From assembly GCA_021851465.1 (NCBI GenBank), contig JAJZDL010000133.1:1-7900 (forward strand): a DNA stretch of 7,900 bases, read 5' to 3'. Position 1 is the stretch's first letter, and each line of letters opens with the position of its first letter. Positions 1 through 4,850 of this stretch are shown here, in pieces. The notes beneath the pieces were generated by a model, which did no database searches, was not told the origin of the DNA, and saw only the letters and a list, made by a program, of their open reading frames with translations. The position numbers and the translations under genes were made by a program. Origin of the DNA: Acidobacteriota bacterium (GTDB taxonomy: Bacteria; Acidobacteriota; Terriglobia; Terriglobales; Acidobacteriaceae).

Positions 1-614
1 GCGGCCTTGGCCCGCACCGGATCAAAGTCCACAAACCACGACTGGAAGAGCGCCCGCGCCATCGCCTCCAGCGTCTCATTCATCCTCCGGTTCAGCTCGA
101 TCTTGTCATCCAGTGCAGCTATGACCTGTTCTATCCGCTTTCGCTCATCATCTGGTGGAAGAACGACAGGCAACTGTGCAACGTCCCTCAAATTGAGGGT
201 CGTCTGAACAGTAGTATTTACGCGCCCGCTTATCCGGTGCCGTATCTCAGGGAGGGTGAGAGCCAGCCGCACCCAGTATGCCCCGATGCCTTTGTTGACT
301 GGAATAACTGCGACAGCTCGCGCCGTATTCCATCCCGCTAACTGTTCAGATACGACTGCTGTTTCCCCGACAGTTCCAACGAGCGTCAGTAAGAGTTCTC
401 CTCCACGCAATCTTGTACGAACATAGTTGGCCTCAATATCAGGCGAAATCCTCAACGGGGTCTCCGTATTGATTCGCCCATCACGAACATCACTAACACG
501 AATTATCGGCACTCCGCCGGTAACGTCCCCGCCTGGCTGCACGACTCCGTAGGAAATCGATCGTCCCAGCTCAAGGATGGTCTGTAACTCCACCGATACC
601 CACTCACTCGCCAT
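1..614 (-). CDS. hsdS: Type I restriction-modification specificity subunit HsdS, N-terminal 204 codons (continues past left edge)
   Basis: HsdS carries the target-recognition domains (TRDs) that direct the HsdM/HsdR complex to a bipartite DNA site. The open frame runs from an ATG at 614-612 to the left edge. Residues 1-150 form a first TRD (for example GGVPIIRVSDV near 33-43 and LLTLVGTVGETAVV near 75-88). Residues 153-204 enter the conserved central coiled region, with PPDDERKRIEQVIAALDDKI followed by SWFVDFDPVRAK, a very typical HsdS signature. The second TRD and any hsdR lie outside the window. The start overlaps the stop of the preceding gene (ATGGCGAGTGA) and has AAGGAG at 622-627, 7 nt upstream, so translational coupling is likely. 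The TRD portion is visibly AT-richer than hsdM or the his genes, fitting separate acquisition of specificity. The function call is firm; the target site cannot be read from sequence. Confidence 0.93.
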   Translation of the reverse strand, partial: MASEWVSVELQTILELGRSISYGVVQPGGDVTGGVPIIRVSDVRDGRINTETPLRISPDIEANYVRTRLRGGELLLTLVGTVGETAVVSEQLAGWNTARAVAVIPVNKGIGAYWVRLALTLPEIRHRISGRVNTTVQTTLNLRDVAQLPVVLPPDDERKRIEQVIAALDDKIELNRRMNETLEAMARALFQSWFVDFDPVRAKA

Positions 615-628
615 CGCCAAGCTCCTTC
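603..628 (-). repeat. 26-bp junction repeat, copy 2 (start of hsdS)
   Basis: On the minus strand this reads GAAGGAGCTTGG, then CG, then ATGGCGAGTGAG. It matches 1597-1622 at 24 of 26 positions; the only differences are the two adjacent bases in the middle. It holds the ribosome binding site, the last codons and stop of the 113-residue gene, and the first codons of hsdS. Both upstream proteins therefore end in KELG-x-GE and both downstream proteins begin MASE. Confidence 0.85.
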
Positions 629-945
629 CCATCCGCAGAATTCTTCCCCTTGCGAACGCGCTTTGGCATGGGCGCTCCCAGTTGCTTGATCTGCTCCACG
701 GTGCGGTCGAAGTCGCTGACGGGCTGGCTGGCTTCGAGCTGGCGGCGCTGCTCCTCATACCGGGCGAACTGTGCGCGGGCGTCCAAGATTGGAACGGGTA
801 AGAAATCCTTACCTGTTGCCCCCACGGTAGCCTGGCTGAGCAATTTGAACTTGTAAGGATCGCTTGCAAGTTCAACTGTCAAGAAATCCTTGACAGTTGG
901 TGCGCGAAACGGGCTGGTGGGCATGCCCGCTTGCCCGAAGGCCAT
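604..945 (-). CDS. Hypothetical protein, 113 aa, carrying two KDFL repeats
   Basis: I do not recognise this protein with confidence. The frame is open from an ATG at 945, 28 nt after the ygiT-like stop, to a TGA at 606-604 that overlaps the hsdS start. Residues 17-24 (TVKDFLTV) and 44-51 (TGKDFLPV) are repeats encoded by two of the stem-loops described below. Residues 54-90 (ending SDFDRTVEQIKQL) look like a charged amphipathic helix and faintly recall the C-terminal tail of RhuM-family proteins, often found near type I restriction genes. Residues 94-113 are lysine-rich and end KELGDGE, copied from or shared with the HsdM tail. The start is uncertain: there is no good ribosome binding site, and ATG 924-922 is an alternative. 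It could be a remnant of a larger gene, or a frame that merely reads through palindromic DNA. Confidence 0.45.
   Translation of the reverse strand: MAFGQAGMPTSPFRAPTVKDFLTVELASDPYKFKLLSQATVGATGKDFLPVPILDARAQFARYEEQRRQLEASQPVSDFDRTVEQIKQLGAPMPKRVRKGKNSADGKELGDGE
622..627 (-). promoter_or_regulatory. Ribosome binding site of hsdS
   Basis: AAGGAG on the minus strand lies 7 nt before the hsdS ATG (614-612) and inside the coding end of the upstream gene. It fixes the hsdS start and belongs to the 26-bp repeat that also serves the gene after hsdM. Confidence 0.7.
793..817. repeat. Stem-loop H1 of a three-copy dyad family
   Basis: Left arm AACGGGTAAG (793-802), loop AAATC, right arm CTTACCTGTT (808-817). 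The arms pair over 10 bp with one G-T wobble. It shares the outer AAC/GTT, the inner AAG/CTT and the loop sequence with H3, while the four middle stem positions differ and still pair. Confidence 0.8.
848..872. repeat. Stem-loop H2 of a three-copy dyad family
   Basis: Left arm AACTTGTAAG (848-857), loop GATCG, right arm CTTGCAAGTT (863-872), with one T-G wobble. Pairing extends outwards to 845-875, giving 13-bp arms. It has the same AAC-N4-AAG-N5-CTT-N4-GTT layout as H1 and H3 but a different loop, and lies one base from H3. Confidence 0.8.
874..898. repeat. Stem-loop H3 of a three-copy dyad family
   Basis: Left arm AACTGTCAAG (874-883), loop AAATC, right arm CTTGACAGTT (889-898). It is a perfect 10-bp dyad that extends to 11 bp with C873 and G899. 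The loop is identical to H1. Its outer bases overlap those of the extended H2 stem, so the two full hairpins would compete. Confidence 0.85.
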
Positions 946-973
946 CTCACTCGCCGCGTTGCCGGGATGGCGT

Positions 974-1198
974 TCATGCCGCATAGCGGAGAACTTCCAC
1001 CTCGGCGTTGCGGCTGACGGCATCTTCGGCCTGACCGTAAATCCGTTCGGTGACCGCTTGCGACAGGGAATGCTCGCCGCAGTTCTGGCAGACCTCCGCC
1101 GGAACGCCCTTGATGACGACGACGGTCTGGTTGCGCTCCAGAGTGACGGTGGCCGCGCCGGGCTGCATGACGCCGGTTTTGCAAAGAACGCATTTCAT
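974..1198 (-). CDS. YgiT-type (MqsA-like) zinc-finger protein, putative antitoxin, 74 aa
   Basis: A small cytoplasmic protein of the YgiT-type zinc-finger group, related to the N-terminal half of MqsA. Two CxxC pairs (Cys3/Cys6 and Cys37/Cys40) should bind one zinc. A beta-rich core (TVTLERNQTVVVIKGVPAEVC) lies between them, and a helical tail (residues 45-72) follows. The DNA-binding helix-turn-helix of full-length MqsA is absent, as is usual for the short members that sit beside DUF4258 toxins. The start is ATG 1198-1196: AAGGAGG lies 5 nt upstream, and the ATG overlaps the TGA of the preceding gene as ATGA, so the two are coupled. That preceding gene retains only the last stretch of a DUF4258-like protein, so this looks like an antitoxin without a complete toxin. 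The family call is good; the antitoxin role is inferred from family context. Confidence 0.82.
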   Translation of the reverse strand: MKCVLCKTGVMQPGAATVTLERNQTVVVIKGVPAEVCQNCGEHSLSQAVTERIYGQAEDAVSRNAEVEVLRYAA

Positions 1199-1203
1199 GA
1201 CTG

Positions 1204-1210
1204 CCTCCTT
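1204..1210 (-). promoter_or_regulatory. Ribosome binding site of the YgiT-type gene
   Basis: AAGGAGG on the minus strand lies 5 nt before ATG 1198-1196 and inside the last codons of the upstream chimeric gene. It decides the start at MKCVLCK over an upstream in-frame start near 1231. Confidence 0.8.
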
Positions 1211-1293
1211 GTTTTGTAATCCTCTGCCCACAGTTGCGGGTCCGGGCGATAGACCGTGACCACGAAACAGGCTCCGTTTTCCGGCCAGGGCAA

Positions 1294-1316
1294 TTGGTCA
1301 GCAGGCTGCTGACCAA
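1294..1316. repeat. Near-perfect 23-bp palindrome at the chimera junction
   Basis: TTGGTCAGCAG (1294-1304) pairs fully with CTGCTGACCAA (1306-1316) around a single central base. With one bulged A the dyad extends to 1291-1320. It encodes FGQQPADQ of the DUF1016 part and ends about 9 nt before the point where homology switches to the DUF4258 tail. Confidence 0.85.
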
Positions 1317-1596
1317 ATTGCATGTCCGGGCAGTGTTCGGCGAAGTAACGCATGTACTTCAGGTTGGTGGTGGAGAAGCCTTTCATGTCCGGGAATGTCG
1401 CCTTCAGGTCGCGGGCCACGCGCTCAATCACCTTGGCGCCCCATCCCCGCTGCGTTTGCCGCTGAAGAATGTCGCAGCCGATCTGGTGATAGAGACGAAT
1501 CAACTCGGAGTTGACGGCCAATGCTGCCCGGCTGCGCGCCGCTTGAATGCGCGCTTTAAGGGCCTCCAACCATTCAAGGTAGCCACTGGGGATCAG

Positions 1597-1622
1597 CTCA
1601 CTCGCCATACCCAAGCTCCTTC
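1597..1622 (-). repeat. 26-bp junction repeat, copy 1 (end of hsdM)
   Basis: On the minus strand this reads GAAGGAGCTTGG, then GT, then ATGGCGAGTGAG. It spans the last HsdM codons (KELGYGE and stop), the ribosome binding site and the MASE start of the next gene. It is 24/26 identical to 603-628, exactly 994 bp away and in the same orientation. Confidence 0.85.
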
Positions 1623-3148
1623 AGGTTTGCGGCGATGGCGGCGTCGAGCTTTGCGGCCTCGACCTGCTGCTGGCGAAGCGCGGCGGCGAGGCGAGCCATC
1701 TTTTCCTCGAACGGCTCGCCGTCATCCTCGACGGCCTCGGCCCCGACGTAGCGGCCCGGCGTGAGCACATGACCGTGCTTGCGGATTTCATCGAGCTTTG
1801 CGGATTTGCAGAAGCCGGCCACGTCGGCGTAGCTGCCCGCGCCTTTGTCTCCGCGCCAGGCGTGGTAGGTTCCGGCGATTTTGGCAACGTCTTCGTCGGT
1901 CAGTTCGCGGTGGACACGATCTTTGAGGACACCGAGCTTGCGCGCATCGATAAAGAGCGTCTCGCCGCGCCGGTCGCGGAAGCGCCCGTTCTTTTTGTAC
2001 CTGGCGAGGAACCAGAGGCAGACGGGAATCTGCGTGGCATAGAAGAGCTGGCCGGGCAGCGCGACCATGCAATCGACCAGATCCGCTTCAATGATGGCCT
2101 TGCGAATCTCGCCCTCGCCGGACTGGTTGGACGACATGGAGCCGTTGGCCAGAACGAACCCGGCAAGTCCGGTGGGCGCGAGGTGCGCGATGAAGTGCTG
2201 CACCCAGGCATAGTTGGCGTTGCCGGCGGGCGGCACGCCGTAGACCCAGCGCTTGTCGGTCTTGAGCAGGTCGCCGCGCCAGTCGCTGTCGTTGAAGGGC
2301 GGATTGGCGATGACGTAGTCGGCCTTGAGGTCGGGGTGCTTGTCAGCGTGGAAGGTGTCGCCGTGCGCGATCTGCGCGTCGATGCCACGGATGGCGAGGT
2401 TCATCTTGGCCAGACGCCAGGTGGTGTAGTTGGACTCCTGCCCGTAGATGGAGATGTCGCCGATGCGTCCGCTGTGCGCCTGGATGAACTTCTCGCTTTG
2501 AACGAACATGCCGCCGGAGCCGCAGCAGGGATCGTAGACGCGGCCCTTATATGGGGCGAGCATCTCGACCAGCACGCGCACAACGTGAGCGGGCGTGTAG
2601 AACTGCCCGCCCTTTTTGCCCTCGGCGCTGGCGAACTGCGAGAGGAAGTACTCATAGACGCGACCGAGCATGTCCTTGGCGCGATCTGCCGGGCTACCGA
2701 GCGCGATGTTGCTGACGAGGTTGATGAGCTGGCCGAGGCGCTGCTTGTCGAGGCCAGGGCGGGCGTAGTCCTTGGGAAGGACGCCTTGCAGCGAGGGATT
2801 ATCGCGCTCGATGGCGGCCATGGCGTCATCGACGAGCTTGCCAATGGTGGGCTGCGGCGCGTTGTCCTTGAGGACGGACCAGCGGCCTTCTCTGGGCACC
2901 CAGAAGATGTTCTCGGCGCGGTACTCGTCCGGGTCCTCGGGGTCTGCGCCTTCGGCAGCGAGAGCGACGAGTTCAGCACGCTTCGCCTCGAAGGCGTCGG
3001 AGATGTACTTGAGGAAGATGAGGCCAAGGACGACGTGCTTGTACTCCGCCGCATCCATGTTGTTGCGGAGGGCGTCAGCGGCGGCCCAGAGCTTGGCTTC
3101 CAGGCCATCCATCGCAGAGGATGCGGTGAGAGTTACAGAGTCAGCCAT
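1598..3148 (-). CDS. hsdM: Type I restriction-modification DNA methyltransferase subunit HsdM
   Basis: HsdM transfers a methyl group from S-adenosylmethionine to adenine N6 at the site chosen by HsdS, and forms the core of the M2S or R2M2S complex. The 516-residue protein has the usual family length. Residues 13-170 form the helical N-terminal domain (AALWAA-like start, YKHVVLGLIFLKYISDAFE at 36-54). QFYTP at 182-186 precedes the SAM-binding motif I, DPCCGSGG, at 206-213. The catalytic motif IV NPPF is at 282-285, and the C-terminus is a coiled tail (EEKMARLAAALRQQQVEAAK). All key motifs are intact. I chose ATG 3148-3146 because HsdM homology begins there; the open frame extends further upstream without matching the family. 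No clear ribosome binding site precedes it. The stop overlaps the start of the DUF1016 chimera. hsdS follows only after three small genes. Confidence 0.96.
   Translation of the reverse strand: MADSVTLTASSAMDGLEAKLWAAADALRNNMDAAEYKHVVLGLIFLKYISDAFEAKRAELVALAAEGADPEDPDEYRAENIFWVPREGRWSVLKDNAPQPTIGKLVDDAMAAIERDNPSLQGVLPKDYARPGLDKQRLGQLINLVSNIALGSPADRAKDMLGRVYEYFLSQFASAEGKKGGQFYTPAHVVRVLVEMLAPYKGRVYDPCCGSGGMFVQSEKFIQAHSGRIGDISIYGQESNYTTWRLAKMNLAIRGIDAQIAHGDTFHADKHPDLKADYVIANPPFNDSDWRGDLLKTDKRWVYGVPPAGNANYAWVQHFIAHLAPTGLAGFVLANGSMSSNQSGEGEIRKAIIEADLVDCMVALPGQLFYATQIPVCLWFLARYKKNGRFRDRRGETLFIDARKLGVLKDRVHRELTDEDVAKIAGTYHAWRGDKGAGSYADVAGFCKSAKLDEIRKHGHVLTPGRYVGAEAVEDDGEPFEEKMARLAAALRQQQVEAAKLDAAIAANLKELGYGE
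1616..1621 (-). promoter_or_regulatory. Ribosome binding site of the DUF1016 chimera
   Basis: AAGGAG lies 7 nt upstream of ATG 1608-1606, inside the end of hsdM. It favours this ATG over the in-frame TTG at 1614. Confidence 0.65.
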
Positions 3149-3421
3149 CGTCTTGTTTCGGTTCGGGTTAATCTTATCAACTTCGCCCTGATGACCTGTC
3201 GAATGGACTGCAAGCCGGGATACTTTGCTCTTCCGCCTCCTCAGCAGAATCTGTGGGTAGATTCCGGTTCGGGCGGCCGTCCAAGTGTTTGATACAACCC
3301 GAGTTCGATGCCTTTGTACGTTCGAAGACCGCTGGCTCGATCTGGCTACCGAACTGTCCAACCTCCGCTTGGCCAACGAGCGCACCTGACCGAGCCGAGA
3401 AGTTGGCACTGTCCAGCTTCA
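3149..3421. other. Stretch with no recognisable gene between fic fragment and hsdM
   Basis: Two minus-strand frames are open here: one continues the Fic fragment to a TGA at 3179-3177, the other runs into hsdM. Neither translation resembles a protein I know, and both are rich in Ser, Arg and Glu as expected of chance frames. Apart from the candidate hsdM promoter I see no RNA gene or clear hairpin. Confidence 0.5.
3173..3202 (-). promoter_or_regulatory. Candidate promoter of hsdM
   Basis: Minus-strand TCGACA (3202-3197) resembles a sigma70 -35 box (5/6). It is separated by 18 nt from GATAAG (3178-3173), a 4/6 match to a -10 box. Transcription would begin near 3166 and leave a leader of under 20 nt before the hsdM ATG, which fits the missing ribosome binding site. 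This is weak evidence: such matches arise by chance. Confidence 0.3.
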
Positions 3422-3851
3422 GAGAGAGATAGAAGGTCGTGTTCGGGCGGTAGCCATCGAGAAACTGACGGTTATGTCCCACGGCTTTTCTTGAGGCGGA
3501 GGGCTGTCGCAGATATTCGCGGATTCTTTCGCTCCCGGCGGAGAGAGGCACTGTTGCCTCCCCCGGCTTTTCTTCCCCGGGTAGGGCCTGTGGTGCTTTC
3601 GTTGCCTTCTGCTCTTCTTGCTCTTCTGCCGACCCGCGTGGAAGCCGATATCGCGCAGCCGGCCCCTTAGCTGCTTGTGTAAGCCGGCCCTCCTCCACCA
3701 AGCCTTTCACCCAGCGTTGGAGTGTTCGCTGCGGAACCTCTTTCAGAGCCCTGGCAATTTCGCCGCTCCGTGCGCCATCCGCATTTTGCCGCACGAAGTC
3801 CACTACCGCTGCGAGGTCTTCGGCTATTTTTTTCATGCGACGCTTTGCCAT
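3177..3851 (-). pseudogene. Truncated Fic-family protein with N-terminal winged helix-turn-helix
   Basis: Fic proteins usually AMPylate target proteins, and many act as toxins or regulators. Residues 8-70 look like a winged helix-turn-helix (GEIARALKEVPQRTLQRWVK, then LVEEGRLTQAAKGPAARYRL). A flexible Glu/Lys/Pro-rich linker follows at 71-105. Residues 108-143 (ERIREYLRQPSASRKAVGHN, then RQFLDGYRPNTTFYLS) match the conserved segment that opens the Fic fold in HTH-Fic proteins. Homology stops at about position 3422. The remaining 81 residues are not Fic-like, and the catalytic HPFxxGNGRxxR motif is absent from every frame here, so the enzyme cannot be active. The first part might still bind DNA. 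It is separated from hisF by a strong stem and from hsdM by about 270 nt of unassigned sequence. The start at 3851 is plausible but has only a weak AAAGGG upstream; ATG six codons in is an alternative. Confidence 0.65.
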
Positions 3852-3899
3852 CGGCCTAGCCCTTTGACCGCGTCAATTCGTGCCCTGGCATCTTCGTTT

Positions 3900-3925
3900 C
3901 CCAGGTCTCAAGAGCGAGACCTGGG
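3900..3925 (-). terminator. Strong stem-loop after hisF, possible terminator
   Basis: CCCAGGTCTC (3900-3909) and GAGACCTGGG (3916-3925) form a perfect 10-bp stem around a 6-nt loop, 15 nt after the hisF stop. Its position suits transcription termination, but no U-run follows on the minus strand (AAACGAAG), so it may instead be an RNA 3'-end stabiliser or a dispersed palindromic repeat. Confidence 0.5.
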
Positions 3926-3940
3926 GCACCCGGCAGCGCT

Positions 3941-4720
3941 TCAGCACGGCAGGCGCATGGAGACGCCGGCGGCGGCGATCTCTGCCTTCAACGCGCGAGA
4001 GTCTGTGATGCCGAAGTGGAAGATGCTGGCCGCCAGAGCAGCGTCGGCTTTGCCGTGGAGAAAGACCTCGGCGAAGTGGGCCGCGGAGCCGGCGCCGCCG
4101 GAGGCGATGACGGGGATCTGCACTGCCTGGGAGACCAGCCGGGTGAGCTCGCAGTCAAAGCCGGCGCGGGTTCCGTCGCTGTCCATGCTGGTGAGCAGAA
4201 TCTCGCCCGCGCCGCGCTGCTCGGCCTCGATGGCCCAGTCCACGACGCGGCGGCCGGTGGGTTTTCTGCCTCCCGAGACGTAGACCTCGGCCTGAGCGAC
4301 GGGGTCGCTGGAGTTCCGGGCGCGGCGGGCGTCGATGGCGACGATGACGGCCTGGGCTCCGAAGCTGGAGCCGATCTCGGCGATCAGCTCCGGGCGGGCG
4401 ATGGCGGCGGAGTTGATGCTGACCTTGTCGGCGCCGGCGTCAAAGACCGCGCGGGCGTCCTCGGCGGAGCGAACGCCGCCGCCCACGGTGAAGGGCACGA
4501 AGAGCTCTGCCGCAGCTCGCTTGACGGTCTCCAGGATGGTTCCGCGGCCCTCGTGGGTGGCGGTGATGTCCAGGAGGACGATCTCGTCGGCCCCGGCGCG
4601 GGCGTGGCGATGGGCCAGCTCAGCCGGATCGCCGGCATCCACGATGTCCACGAACTGGATGCCCTTGACGACGCGTCCGTTGTGAACGTCCATGCAGGCG
4701 ATGATGCGTTTGGTGAGCAT
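3941..4720 (-). CDS. hisF: Imidazole glycerol phosphate synthase cyclase subunit HisF
   Basis: HisF takes ammonia from HisH and converts PRFAR to imidazole glycerol phosphate and AICAR, in the cytoplasm. It is a 259-residue (beta/alpha)8 barrel, within one or two residues of the usual length apart from a small insert near 133-145. The two catalytic aspartates are present: Asp11 in KRIIACMDV and Asp130 in IVAIDARR. Phosphate-binding loops (TVGGGVRS at 78-85, SINSAA at 101-106, SMDSDGT at 178-184 and ASGGAGS at 206-212) are intact. The start has GGAG (4731-4728) 7 nt upstream. It lies 130 nt after hisH rather than overlapping it, and no hisA lies between them. Residue 8 is Ala where many HisF proteins have Pro. 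It is distinguished from HisA by DITATHEGRGT and the GGRKPTG loop. Confidence 0.97.
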   Translation of the reverse strand: MLTKRIIACMDVHNGRVVKGIQFVDIVDAGDPAELAHRHARAGADEIVLLDITATHEGRGTILETVKRAAAELFVPFTVGGGVRSAEDARAVFDAGADKVSINSAAIARPELIAEIGSSFGAQAVIVAIDARRARNSSDPVAQAEVYVSGGRKPTGRRVVDWAIEAEQRGAGEILLTSMDSDGTRAGFDCELTRLVSQAVQIPVIASGGAGSAAHFAEVFLHGKADAALAASIFHFGITDSRALKAEIAAAGVSMRLPC

Positions 4721-4850
4721 GCTGTTTCTCCAATCTTGCGTTGCGGCAGAGATCTGTGGGCTCTGTTTCCGGGCGTAGAGGCCGCGCGAAGGATGGGCAC
4801 CACAAGGGCTTTCCCAGTTGAAGCGATGACACTCTGGAGCGTGGCGGGCG
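4721..4850. other. 130-nt gap between hisH and hisF
   Basis: No gene or remnant of hisA can be read in this spacer, and no convincing terminator or promoter is seen. It contains TGCCCATCCTTCGCG on the minus strand, which resembles the edge of short dispersed repeats I associate with Acidobacteriota; that resemblance is from memory. Confidence 0.4.
4728..4731 (-). promoter_or_regulatory. Ribosome binding site of hisF
   Basis: Minus-strand GGAG lies 7 nt before the hisF ATG. It shows that hisF has its own translation signal and does not depend on coupling to hisH. Confidence 0.6.

Larger units (their letters stand above)
1195..1608 (-). pseudogene. Chimera: DUF1016/YhcG N-terminal domain joined to the tail of a DUF4258-type toxin, 137 aa
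   Basis: Residues 1-108 match the DUF1016 (YhcG) N-terminal domain: the stretch from about residue 12 to 60 (with RAALAVNSELIRLYHQIGCD) and then FPDMKGFSTTNLKYMRYFAE and QQPADQLPW. Complete members run to roughly 340-380 residues and end in a PDDEXK nuclease domain, which is missing. After LPW (about position 1285) the frame continues as CFVVTVYRPDPQLWAEDYKTRR, the characteristic C-terminus of DUF4258 proteins (VVTVYxPDPxxWxxDFxTRR), the usual partner of the YgiT-like gene that follows with an ATGA overlap. The simplest reading is an in-frame deletion joining two neighbouring genes. The start ATG 1608-1606 overlaps the hsdM stop and has AAGGAG 7 nt upstream, so the fusion is probably still translated. 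The DUF1016 part is secure; the DUF4258 tail is a recognition from memory. Confidence 0.78.

Noticed and set aside
793..899. CRISPR array interpretation of the repeat cluster
   Set aside because: The copies are hairpins with unequal spacing (30 nt and 1 nt) and variable stems, with no identical direct repeats and no cas genes.
879..1316. 145-codon minus-strand frame overlapping the YgiT-like gene
   Set aside because: It overlaps three better-supported frames and its translation is Arg-rich without any known motif.
1769..3292. 507-codon open frame on the plus strand opposite hsdM
   Set aside because: It is the antisense shadow of a GC-rich gene: strongly Val/Gly/Asp/Glu-biased with no recognisable domain, while the minus strand encodes an intact HsdM.
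3149..3409. N-terminal extension of HsdM up to 3409
   Set aside because: The frame is open, but the extra residues are Arg/Ser-rich and unlike HsdM; family homology and length fit the ATG at 3148.
3864..3876. Short dyad TTGAC-CGC-GTCAA upstream of the Fic fragment
   Set aside because: Five-base arms with a three-base centre are expected by chance in a window this size; nothing else supports an operator.
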